In this document: positions 15,840 to 23,401 of the stretch, piece after piece
Layout: each line of letters starts with the position of its first letter
Position numbering within the stretch: position 1 is the stretch's first letter
DNA from: Streptomyces spinosus
Lineage (GTDB): Bacteria > Actinomycetota > Actinomycetes > Streptomycetales > Streptomycetaceae
DNA: 64,000 bases
Direction of reading: 5' to 3'
NCBI RefSeq assembly: GCF_020400655.1
Contig: NZ_JAINRC010000015.1
Span: forward strand, 217,945-281,944
Translations under genes and position numbers: made by a program
The notes under the pieces: generated by a model
The model's input: only the letters and a program-made list of their open reading frames with translations
Told to the model about the DNA's origin: nothing
Databases searched by the model: none

Positions 15840-16169
15840 GTGCACCAGGCCCTGATCGTCGCCCGCATGGCCCCGGGCTCCGCCCCCGACATCGCCAAGG
15901 TGTTCGCGGAGTCCGACCGGGGAGAGCTGCCGCACCTCGTCGGAGTCGTCCGGCGCAGCCTCTTCCAGTTCGGCGACGTGTACATGCACCTGATCGAGTC
16001 CGAGCGGGAGCCGGGACCGGCCATCGCCAAGGTCACCTCCCACCCCGAGTTCAAGGAGGTCAGCGAGCGGTTGACGGCGTACGTCAGCGCGTACGACCCG
16101 CAGACCTGGCGGTCCCCGAAGGACGCCATGGCAGAGCGCTTCTACCTCTGGGAGCGCGACGCCGGCTGA
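15840..16169 (+). CDS. TcmI-type polyketide cyclase (whiE ORFVII-like)
   Basis: A 109-residue protein from GTG 15840 with AGGAG upstream. The ferredoxin-like TcmI fold shows ALIVARMAPGSAPDIAKVF, then VGVVRRSLFQFGDVYMHLIE, and a C-terminal AMAERFYLWE. It closes later rings of the polyketide. It is the last gene of the plus-strand pigment operon; a terminator hairpin follows at 16199. Confidence 0.95.
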   Translation: MHQALIVARMAPGSAPDIAKVFAESDRGELPHLVGVVRRSLFQFGDVYMHLIESEREPGPAIAKVTSHPEFKEVSERLTAYVSAYDPQTWRSPKDAMAERFYLWERDAG

Positions 16170-16198
16170 GCGCTCCGCCGGACAGCGGCGAGGCAGTT

Positions 16199-16223
16199 CC
16201 CCGCGCCCCCTCGGGGCGCGGGG
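16199..16223. terminator. Convergent terminator hairpin closing the pigment operon
   Basis: CCCCGCGCCCC (16199-16209), loop CTC, GGGGCGCGGGG (16213-16223): an 11-bp perfect stem between converging genes. No T-tract on either side. The sequence belongs to a dispersed hairpin family seen at four other places in the window. Confidence 0.75.
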
Positions 16224-16229
16224 AGCCGG

Positions 16230-17294
16230 TCATGCGGGGACGATGCAGTCGAACGCGTGCAGGTACGGGTTGACCGGCCGGATGTCGCGGACCGCCAGGC
16301 CCGCCGCCTCCAGTCGGCCCACCATGCTGTCGGTGGTGTGCTTGGCCCCGCCGACGTTCAGGAGCAGCAGCAGGTCCATGGCCGTGCTGAACCGCATCGA
16401 CGGGGTGTCGTCGACGAGGTTCTCGATCACCACCACCCGGGTGCCGGGACCGCCCGCCTCGACCACGTTGCCCAGCAGCCGGGCCGTGGACTCGTCGTCC
16501 CACTCCAGGATGTTCTTGATGATGTAGACGTCGGCCTCGACCGGGACGGCCTCCCGGACGTCGCCGGGCACGATCCGCGCGCGGTCGGCGAGGTCGCCGC
16601 CCTCGCGCAGCCGCGGCAGGGCGTTCTCCACCACCCGGGGCAGGTCGAGCAGGCTGCCGCGCATCGCCGGGTACTTGTCCAGCAGGCACGCCACCACATG
16701 CCCCTGGCCGCCGCCGAGGTCCGCGACCGAGCTGCTGCCGGACAGGTCCAGCAGGGCCGCCACCTCTCGCGCCGACTGCTCGCTGGAGCGGGTCATCGCG
16801 CGGTTGAAGACGTCCGCGGACTCGGGAGCGTCCTCGTTGAGGTAGCTGAAGAACTCCTTGCCGTAGAGGTCCTCCACGACGTTCCGGCCGGTGCGCACGG
16901 CCTGGTCCAGCAGGGGCCAGGCGTCCCAGGTCCACGGCTCGGTGCACCACATGGCGATGGCCCGCAGGCTGTTCGGGTCGTCCTCGCGCAGCAGCCGCGA
17001 CATCTCGGTGTGGGCGAACGTGCCGTCCGGCCGCTCGGCGAAGACGCCGTAGCAGGACAGGGCGCGCAGCAGCCGGCGCAGCGGCTTGGGCTCGGCGCGC
17101 ACCGCGGTCGCCAGGGTCTCCACGGTCATGGGGGCGTCCCCGAGCGCGTCGGCGAGGCCCAGCCGGGCCGCGGCGCGGACCGCGGCGGCGCAGGCCGCCC
17201 CGAACACGAGCTCGCGCAGCCGCATCGACGGGTGAGAGGAGGGGGGTGCCCCCGGCTCGGGGGGAGCCGGGGGTGCGCCGGATGGTGCGGTCAT
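16230..17294 (-). CDS. SAM-dependent O-methyltransferase (family 2), convergent with pigment operon
   Basis: A 354-residue protein with a Pro-rich N-terminal tail (about 1-23), a dimerisation/winged-helix domain (about 24-110), and a Rossmann domain with SAM motif VADLGGGQGHVVACLLDKYP (about 190). It resembles TcmO/DnrK-type polyketide O-methyltransferases. The usual catalytic segment, KxxLHxWDDE, reads KNILEWDDE: the His and one position are missing, which would remove the general base. It may act by proximity, as proposed for DnrK, or have lost methyl transfer. Its position suggests pigment tailoring; it is not part of the minimal whiE set. Confidence 0.9.
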   Translation of the reverse strand: MTAPSGAPPAPPEPGAPPSSHPSMRLRELVFGAACAAAVRAAARLGLADALGDAPMTVETLATAVRAEPKPLRRLLRALSCYGVFAERPDGTFAHTEMSRLLREDDPNSLRAIAMWCTEPWTWDAWPLLDQAVRTGRNVVEDLYGKEFFSYLNEDAPESADVFNRAMTRSSEQSAREVAALLDLSGSSSVADLGGGQGHVVACLLDKYPAMRGSLLDLPRVVENALPRLREGGDLADRARIVPGDVREAVPVEADVYIIKNILEWDDESTARLLGNVVEAGGPGTRVVVIENLVDDTPSMRFSTAMDLLLLLNVGGAKHTTDSMVGRLEAAGLAVRDIRPVNPYLHAFDCIVPA

Positions 17295-17337
17295 GTGCCG
17301 CCTTCCTTCCTTGCGTGGATCGGGTACGGCCGTCCGG

Positions 17338-18426
17338 TCAGCACAGGCCCGCGGGCTTGGAGACCCGGCAGGCGTTGCCGGTGAAGACGTTGCCGGTCTT
17401 GGTGGCTTCCTGGTTGACGAGGTCCGCCGGGGAGTTGTCCGCCAGCCGGTTGCCGGTGATCCGGTTCATCTCGCTCGTGGCGCCCACGAAGCTCTTGAAC
17501 AGGACGATGCCGCCCGACAGCGGGGACTTGCCGGTGTGGCCGGTGACCCTGTTCCGCGTCACCAGGGTCTTCTCGGTGCCGGTCAGCACGATGCCGGAGC
17601 CCTTCAGGTAGGGCAGCCGGGCCGTCTTCGGGCAGTACTTGTTGTTCCGCACGACCAGGTTGTCGCTGACGGTGAGGGCACCGGCCCGCGGCTTGTTCTC
17701 GTCGCCGACGACGAACACGCCCGCGCAGTTGCCGAGGACGTAGTTGCGCGTGACGGCGAGGTCGCGCAGCCGGCGGACGGTGATGCCGATCCGGTTGTCC
17801 TCCAGCCGGTTGTGGTCGACCACCGCGCCCCTGCTGTCCGTGGCCCCCTGCTCGGCCTTGACGTTGTTGGCGAGGAAGAGGCCCGCGTCCCCGTTCCCGC
17901 GGGCGGTGTTGTTCCGGAACACCCCGCGGGTGGAGTGCTGCTGGGCGATGCCCCACTGGCCGTTGTTCTCGGCGATCACGCGCTTCACGGTCAGCCGGTC
18001 GGTGCCCATGGTGAAGACGCCGGACTTGGCGAAGCCGGTCACCTTGAGGTCGGAGACGGTGACGTCCTCGAGGGGCTTGTCCTTGCCCCCGACCACGCAG
18101 ATGCCGTTGCCGTCGGAGAGGCAGGTGACGGCGGCCTTCTTGCCGTCGGGGGCGGGCCTGGTCTTCTGCTGGGGGGGCTGGATCACGGTGCCGGGGCCCG
18201 CTCCCCGCAGGGTGAGGCCCGCCGTCTTCACCGTGACGCTCTCACGGTAGGTGCCGGCGAGCACGAACACGGTGTCGCCGGCCTTGGCGGTGTTGACCGC
18301 CTTCTGGATCGACTGACCCGGCTGCACCACGAGGGTCCTGTGGGCAGCGGACGCCGGAGTGGCGCCGATGACCGTGCCGACGAGGGTCGTGGCGCATGCC
18401 AGGTACGCAATGTGTCGTTTTGTCAC
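17338..18426 (-). CDS. Secreted right-handed parallel beta-helix protein (NosD-like)
   Basis: A 362-residue protein with a signal peptide (MTKRHIAYLACATTLVGTVI, cleavage near TPASA-A at about 27). The mature part has repeating Asn/Gly-rich rungs such as VVDHNRLEDNRIGITV and LVTRNRVTGH, the parallel beta-helix (PbH1) pattern. The start of the helix, LVVQPGQSIQKAVNTAKAGDTVFVLAGTYRESV, is the standard cap of this family. Probably extracellular and polysaccharide-associated; enzymatic activity not established. Confidence 0.88.
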   Translation of the reverse strand: MTKRHIAYLACATTLVGTVIGATPASAAHRTLVVQPGQSIQKAVNTAKAGDTVFVLAGTYRESVTVKTAGLTLRGAGPGTVIQPPQQKTRPAPDGKKAAVTCLSDGNGICVVGGKDKPLEDVTVSDLKVTGFAKSGVFTMGTDRLTVKRVIAENNGQWGIAQQHSTRGVFRNNTARGNGDAGLFLANNVKAEQGATDSRGAVVDHNRLEDNRIGITVRRLRDLAVTRNYVLGNCAGVFVVGDENKPRAGALTVSDNLVVRNNKYCPKTARLPYLKGSGIVLTGTEKTLVTRNRVTGHTGKSPLSGGIVLFKSFVGATSEMNRITGNRLADNSPADLVNQEATKTGNVFTGNACRVSKPAGLC

Positions 18427-18504
18427 ATGCCGAAGGCTAGGAGCGCATGAGCCGATTACCGGCCGGATACTCCGTTCGGCGGCGTGTCCGCGGCAGGGGC
18501 CGGG

Positions 18505-19206
18505 TCAGCGGCCCCGGGGTCCGCCCTTGGGCAGCTTCATGCCCTTCGGCATGGGGCCCTTCGGCAGCGGCATGTTGCTCATCAGGTCGCCCAGTGCCCG
18601 CAGCCGGTCGTTGGTGGCCGTCACCTGGGGGCCGGTCAGCACGCGCGGGAGCTTCAGCATCGTCGTGCGGAGCTTCTTCAGCTCGACCTGGCCCTCGCCG
18701 TTGCCGACGATCAGGTCGTGCACCGGCACGTCGGCGACGATGCGGTTCATCTTCTTCTTCTCGGCGGCCAGCAGGCTCTTCACCCGGTTCGGGTTGCCCT
18801 CGGCGACCAGCACGATGCCGGCCTTGCCGACGGCCCGGTGCACCACGTCCTGGCTGCGGTTCATCGCCACCGCCGGGGTCGTCGTCCAGCCCCGGCCGAT
18901 GTTGTCCAGCACGGCCGCGGCGGCGCCCGGCTGGCCCTCCATCTGGCCGAACGCGGCCCGCTCGGCACGGCGGCCGAACACGATCGCGGTCGCCAGCAGG
19001 GCGATCAGCAGGCCGAAGATGCCCAGGTAGACCGGGTGCCCGATCAGGAAGCCGATCGCGAGGAAGACACCGAGGGTGCCGATGCCGACGGCCGCGAGTA
19101 CAAGACCGATCTTCTTGTCGGCCTTGCGGGTCATCTGGTACGTGAGGGCGATCTGCTTCAGTCGCCCTGCGTTCGCGGCGTCCGCCGCGGTTTCCTTCCT
19201 CGCCAT
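18505..19206 (-). CDS. DUF4191 integral membrane protein
   Basis: A 233-residue protein, ATG 19206. A cytoplasmic basic N-terminus (about 1-35) is followed by two membrane helices (about 36-56 and 60-80) separated by a short loop, then a long soluble domain with GRRAERAAFGQMEGQPGAA and ending in a Gly/Pro/Met/Lys-rich tail. This matches the DUF4191 family that neighbours lipA in actinobacteria. Function unknown. Confidence 0.88.
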   Translation of the reverse strand: MARKETAADAANAGRLKQIALTYQMTRKADKKIGLVLAAVGIGTLGVFLAIGFLIGHPVYLGIFGLLIALLATAIVFGRRAERAAFGQMEGQPGAAAAVLDNIGRGWTTTPAVAMNRSQDVVHRAVGKAGIVLVAEGNPNRVKSLLAAEKKKMNRIVADVPVHDLIVGNGEGQVELKKLRTTMLKLPRVLTGPQVTATNDRLRALGDLMSNMPLPKGPMPKGMKLPKGGPRGR

Positions 19207-19284
19207 GCCACGAAGTCTACGTGCCCGCGGGAGTGCGGACGACGGCGGTGCCCGGCGGGCGGGACGGGCCCGCCGGGGGCGGCG

Positions 19285-19482
19285 TCAGGACTGGCCGGCG
19301 GCCTGGTCCAGGAACCGCTGGGCCTCGACCCGGTCCTTGGCGCGGCGGCGGTCCTCCAGGACGGAGGTCCAGGCGTTGCGGCGGGCGGTGCGCTGGCCGC
19401 CGCTCATGAGCAGGGACTCCACGGCGCGCAGGGCGCCGGTGAAGGACGGGATGGCGGTGGCGCGTACGGGTGCGGCCTGCAT
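19285..19482 (-). CDS. Small conserved-looking protein between DUF4191 gene and lipA
   Basis: A 65-residue protein from ATG 19482 with a purine-rich GAGGGGGG site upstream. It is soluble, mostly helical and basic (RTARRNAWTSVLEDRRRAKDR). No domain recognised. A gene of this size occupies the same position in Streptomyces as I recall; the function is unknown. Confidence 0.7.
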   Translation of the reverse strand: MQAAPVRATAIPSFTGALRAVESLLMSGGQRTARRNAWTSVLEDRRRAKDRVEAQRFLDQAAGQS

Positions 19483-19667
19483 GATCGAGGTCCCCCCTCT
19501 GAGCTGGAGATGCGGGGCGTGATATGAGAGTCACTGATTGGTGTTACCAGGGCGTGACCGACCGGTCAAACACGCGTGAAGCCTCGGTGTGAGGGGCTGG
19601 AACGCCGGCGCGGCCCCGACGGCGCCCTCATCAGCGAGGACGGTCGGGACCGCGTCGTCTCGGCCAT

Positions 19668-19679
19668 TACTGGCCAGTA
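19668..19679. promoter_or_regulatory. 12-bp perfect palindrome downstream of lipA, upstream of the small gene
   Basis: TACTGGCCAGTA is perfectly self-complementary. It lies 30 bases beyond the lipA stop and about 186 bases upstream of the 19482 start on the same strand. It could be an operator or part of a transcript end; nothing specific supports either. Confidence 0.35.
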
Positions 19680-19709
19680 GGAACTTGTGCGCGAATTCAC
19701 ACGCGCGGC

Positions 19710-20699
19710 TCACACCGCCTGGGCGGCGACGTACGTGCCGCGCTTCTCCACGGCCATCTGGTACAGCCGCCCGGCGCGGTAGGAGGAGCGCACCAGCGGG
19801 CCGGACATCACACCGGAGAAGCCGATCTGCTCGGCCTCCTCCTTCAGCTCCACGAACTCGTGCGGCTTCACCCAGCGCTCCACCGGGTGGTGGCGCACCG
19901 ACGGCCGCAGGTACTGGGTGATGGTGACCAGCTCGCAGCCCGCGTCGTGCAGCTGCTTCAGCGCCTCGCTGACCTCCTCACGGGTCTCGCCCATGCCGAG
20001 GATCAGGTTCGACTTGGTCACCAGGCCGTAGTCGCGGGCCTCGGTGATGACCTTCAGGGAGCGCTCGTAGCGGAAGCCCGGGCGGATCCGCTTGAAGATC
20101 CGGGGGACGGTCTCGACGTTGTGCGCGAAGACCTCGGGACGGGACGCGAACACCTCGGCGAGCTGCTCGGGGACCGCGTTGAAGTCCGGGGCCAGCAGCT
20201 CCACCTTGGTCCGGCCGCCCTCGCGCTGCGCCGTCTGCTGGTGGATCTGGCGCACGGTCTCGGCGTACAGCCATGCTCCGCCGTCCGCCAGGTCGTCGCG
20301 GGCGACGCCGGTGATGGTGGCGTAGTTCAGGTCCATGGTGACCACGGACTCGCCCACGCGGCGCGGCTCGTCGCGGTCCAGCGCCTCGGGCTTGCCGGTG
20401 TCGATCTGGCAGAAGTCACAGCGCCGGGTGCACTGGTCGCCGCCGATGAGGAAGGTCGCCTCGCGGTCCTCCCAGCACTCGTAGATGTTCGGACAGCCGG
20501 CTTCCTGGCACACCGTGTGCAGCCCCTCGCTCTTCACGAGGTTCTGCATCTTCGTGTATTCGGGGCCCATTTTCGCCCGGGTCTTGATCCACTCGGGCTT
20601 GCGCTCGATGGGGGTCTGGCTGTTGCGGACCTCAAGGCGCAGCAATCGCCGCCCGTCAGGGCTTGGCATTTGCTTCCCGTCGGGTGCGACTGCGGACAC
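19710..20699 (-). CDS. lipA: Lipoyl synthase (radical SAM)
   Basis: A 329-residue protein from GTG 20699. Inserts two sulfurs into protein-bound octanoate to make lipoate. Both iron-sulfur clusters are visible: the auxiliary cluster CQEAGCPNIYEC (CX4CX5C, about 64-75) and the radical-SAM cluster CTRRCDFC (CX3CX2C, about 90-97). The C-terminal conserved serine of the family falls in GPLVRSSYRAG. Downstream of lipB on the same strand. Its products are needed by the E2 encoded by sucB in this window. Confidence 0.98.
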   Translation of the reverse strand: MSAVAPDGKQMPSPDGRRLLRLEVRNSQTPIERKPEWIKTRAKMGPEYTKMQNLVKSEGLHTVCQEAGCPNIYECWEDREATFLIGGDQCTRRCDFCQIDTGKPEALDRDEPRRVGESVVTMDLNYATITGVARDDLADGGAWLYAETVRQIHQQTAQREGGRTKVELLAPDFNAVPEQLAEVFASRPEVFAHNVETVPRIFKRIRPGFRYERSLKVITEARDYGLVTKSNLILGMGETREEVSEALKQLHDAGCELVTITQYLRPSVRHHPVERWVKPHEFVELKEEAEQIGFSGVMSGPLVRSSYRAGRLYQMAVEKRGTYVAAQAV

Positions 20700-20728
20700 G
20701 ACCGGCTCCCTGTGACTTCGATTCTTCG

Positions 20729-20760
20729 GCGTACCCCAGGGTACGCCCGTACTGTGTACG
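20729..20760. promoter_or_regulatory. Two adjacent dyads in the lipB-lipA spacer
   Basis: GCGTACCC-CA-GGGTACGC (20729-20746) is followed by CGTAC-TGT-GTACG (20748-20760), both sharing the GTACG core. They sit 30-60 bases upstream of the lipA start and about 55 bases after the lipB stop. Either a two-site operator for lipA or a lipB transcript-end structure; there is no T-tract. Confidence 0.45.
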
Positions 20761-20814
20761 CCCTGCCGTTCGGGCCAACCCCGCTGTCGCAGGGCACATT
20801 CCCCCGGCGGACGA

Positions 20815-21612
20815 TCAGGCGGACGCCGTCTCGATCACCCGCGGCCTCAGGTCCGCGTTCTCCAGGACGTCCCGCAGGTGCTTCTCGACCACCGGCAGGA
20901 CCTCCTCGACCGTGATGTCCCGGCCCAGCTCGTTCGCCAGCGAGGTGACCCCGGCGTCCCGGATGCCGCACGGGATGATCCGGTCGAACCAGGCGTTGTC
21001 CGGGTTCACGTTGAAGGAGAAGCCGTGCATCGTGACGCCCTTGGCGACCCGGATGCCGATCGCGGCGATCTTCCGGTCCTCACGGCGCTGGCCCGCGTTG
21101 GAGGGGGCGTACTCCGGGCCGTTCAGCCGGGGGTCGAACTCCTCGTCGGTCAGCCGCGGGTCGAAGTCCAGGGACAGCCCCCCGAGCGCCGGCCGCCGCT
21201 CGACCGGGTCGCCGAGGACCCAGACGCCGCTGCGGCCCTCCACCCGGGTGGTCTCCAGGCCGAACTCGGCGCAGGCGCGGATGATCGCCTCCTCCAGCCG
21301 CCGCACGTGCGCGACCACGTCCACCGGGCGGGGCAGCTTCTGGATCGGGTAGCCCACCAGCTGGCCCGGACCGTGCCAGGTGATCTTGCCGCCGCGGTCC
21401 ACGTCGATGACCGGGGTGCCGTCCAGCGGGCGCTCGCTGTCCTCCGTGCGCCGGCCGGCCGTGTACACCGGGGGGTGCTCCAGGAGCAGCACGGTGTCCG
21501 GGACCTCGTCGGCGAACCGGGCCGCGTGCACCCGGCGCTGCTCGTCCCAGGCCTCCTGGTATTCGACGGCATCCGCACCGAACCCCATGCGGACGAACCG
21601 CAACTCACTCAC
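20815..21612 (-). CDS. lipB: Lipoyl(octanoyl) transferase
   Basis: A 265-residue protein from GTG 21612 with GGGAGG upstream (VSELRFVRMGFGADAVEYQEAW). The frame stays open far upstream, but only this start gives the family N-terminus. Transfers octanoyl from ACP to E2 lysines. Catalytic Lys in RKIAAIGIRV and Cys in IIPCGIRDAGVTSL are present, along with the RGGKITWHGPGQLVGYPI signature. Precedes lipA. Confidence 0.97.
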   Translation of the reverse strand: MSELRFVRMGFGADAVEYQEAWDEQRRVHAARFADEVPDTVLLLEHPPVYTAGRRTEDSERPLDGTPVIDVDRGGKITWHGPGQLVGYPIQKLPRPVDVVAHVRRLEEAIIRACAEFGLETTRVEGRSGVWVLGDPVERRPALGGLSLDFDPRLTDEEFDPRLNGPEYAPSNAGQRREDRKIAAIGIRVAKGVTMHGFSFNVNPDNAWFDRIIPCGIRDAGVTSLANELGRDITVEEVLPVVEKHLRDVLENADLRPRVIETASA

Positions 21613-21852
21613 GGCAAGCGCCTCCCTCAGCGACCGGTGTGTCAGGCACGTAACGCGCCCTCGCCACTGTACGTCCGACCGGAGTACGTCAGCCCTGCGG
21701 GCGTTCCTCACACGATCGGATGAATGCATGGCGAAGTGTGCGACCATCTGCTCACTCTCCGCTACATTCGCGCCGTTCGTGAGGCCATAAGGGCTGCTCA
21801 AAGGCAATCCGGGCACATCGACCGGCCCGGAAGGCAGGAGACCGCACCGCAG

Positions 21853-23319
21853 ATGACGGACCGACCCGCGCAGCGCACCCCCAACCGCCAGCTCGCCGCG
21901 CTCATCGCAGAAGCGGGGTTCTCCAACGCGGGTCTGGCCCGTCGCGTCGACCAGCTCGGCCTGGAACACGGGCTGGACCTCAGATACGACAAGACCTCGG
22001 TCACCCGCTGGCTGCGCGGCCAGCAGCCACGCGGTACGACCCCCGCCCTGATCGCCGAGGTCTTCACGCGCCGGCTCGGGCGCCGGCTCACCGCCCAGGA
22101 CCTCGGTCTGGACGCGTGTGCGCCGGTGTACGCCGGGCTGGAGTTCGCGGCCACCCCCGAGGAGGCCGTCGACATCGTCAGCGGGCTGTGGCGCAAGGAC
22201 TCCGGCAGCCACGCCGAGCTGCGCAAGATCGCCTTCACCCCGGCCGGGCTCGTGGTGCCCAGCCGGGACTGGCTGATCGGCAAGGCCGACGACCGGGTGG
22301 CCCGCGAGCCGGTGCCCCGGGTGCCGCCGCAGGGCCGGCCCGCCGCGGCCAGGGCGCCGCGGCCGGCGCCGCTGCTCCCGCCGCGGCTGCGGACGCACGC
22401 CGAGCGGGCCCCCGGCCACAGGGTCACCGGCGGTGACATCGCCGCACTGCACTCGGTGGGCGAGCTGTTCCGCACCCTCGACGACCGGTTCGGCGGCGGC
22501 CACGCCCGGCAGGCGCTGGTGCGCTACCTGGAGCACGAGTGCGAGCCGATGCTGCGCGGCGGCTACGACGAGCAGACCGGCCGCCGGCTGTTCGGCGCCG
22601 CCGCCGATCTGACCCGGCTCGCGGGCTGGACCTCGTACGACATCGCCGCGCACGGGCTTGCCCAGCGGTACTTCGTGCAGGCGCTGCGGCTCGCCCAGGC
22701 GGCCGGCGACCGGGCCTACGGCTCCTACGTCCTGGTCACCATGAGCCGGCAGGCCGTCTACCTCGGCCACGGCAGGGAGGCCGTCCAACTGGCCCGGGTC
22801 GCCCAGCAGGGGGTCGGCACGGGCGCCCCGCCGGTCGTCCAGGCGCTGCTGCACGCCGCAGAGGCGCGGGCGCACGGCGTCCTGGGGGAGGTGCGGGCCT
22901 GCACCGCGGCGCTCGTGCGGGCCGAACGCGCGCTCGAGGCGGCCCGGCCCGGGGACGACGTGCCGTACTGGGCCGCCTTCTTCGACGAGGCGCAGCTCGC
23001 CGACGAGTTCGGCCACTGCCACCGGGATCTCCAGCAGTTCCGGGCCGCCGCGCAGCACGCCGAGCGGTCCCTCCAGCTGCGGGCGCCCGCCTATGCCCGC
23101 AGCCGCCTGTTCTGCCGGGTCGTCCTCGCCACCGCCCGCCTCGGCCTCGGCGAACTCGACCAGGCGTGCGCGATCGCCGCGGAGGCGGCGGGTCAGGCCG
23201 CGGAGATGCGCAGCGCTCGCGCGGTGGAGTACGTGAAGGAGTTCGAGCGGCGGCTCGAGCCCTATCGGGACGCGCCGCCGGTGCGGGTGTACCGGGAGAA
23301 GGTCGCTGCGCTGGGATAG
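21853..23319 (+). CDS. NsdA-like regulatory protein with helix-turn-helix and TPR-like region
   Basis: A 488-residue protein from ATG 21853 (MTDRPAQRTPNRQLAALIAE). The N-terminal 80 residues look like a DNA-binding helix-turn-helix (SNAGLARRVDQLGLE ... SVTRWLRGQQPRG). A Pro/Arg-rich linker (about 155-190) leads to an alpha-helical repeat region to the end. This is the layout of the Streptomyces NsdA/NsdB group of developmental and antibiotic regulators. Divergent from lipB. The target genes are unknown. Confidence 0.75.
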   Translation: MTDRPAQRTPNRQLAALIAEAGFSNAGLARRVDQLGLEHGLDLRYDKTSVTRWLRGQQPRGTTPALIAEVFTRRLGRRLTAQDLGLDACAPVYAGLEFAATPEEAVDIVSGLWRKDSGSHAELRKIAFTPAGLVVPSRDWLIGKADDRVAREPVPRVPPQGRPAAARAPRPAPLLPPRLRTHAERAPGHRVTGGDIAALHSVGELFRTLDDRFGGGHARQALVRYLEHECEPMLRGGYDEQTGRRLFGAAADLTRLAGWTSYDIAAHGLAQRYFVQALRLAQAAGDRAYGSYVLVTMSRQAVYLGHGREAVQLARVAQQGVGTGAPPVVQALLHAAEARAHGVLGEVRACTAALVRAERALEAARPGDDVPYWAAFFDEAQLADEFGHCHRDLQQFRAAAQHAERSLQLRAPAYARSRLFCRVVLATARLGLGELDQACAIAAEAAGQAAEMRSARAVEYVKEFERRLEPYRDAPPVRVYREKVAALG

Positions 23320-23379
23320 CGCCGTCGCGGGTGGCGGCCGGCCGCCGGGGTCCGCGCCGCCGTGGTCGTCCGCGCGGTT

Positions 23380-23398
23380 CCCCGCGCCCCTCGCGGGG
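23380..23398. terminator. Convergent hairpin between the regulator and FAD oxidoreductase genes
   Basis: CCCCGCG (23380-23386), CCCCT loop, CGCGGGG (23392-23398). It sits in the 82-base gap between two converging stop codons and shares its sequence with the dispersed hairpin family. Confidence 0.65.
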
Positions 23399-23401
23399 CG
23401 C

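Noticed and set aside
9140..17294. Reading the polyketide locus as an antibiotic cluster
   Set aside because: Gene content and order match whiE/sch/cur spore-pigment loci; no ketoreductase, resistance gene, exporter or pathway regulator is present.
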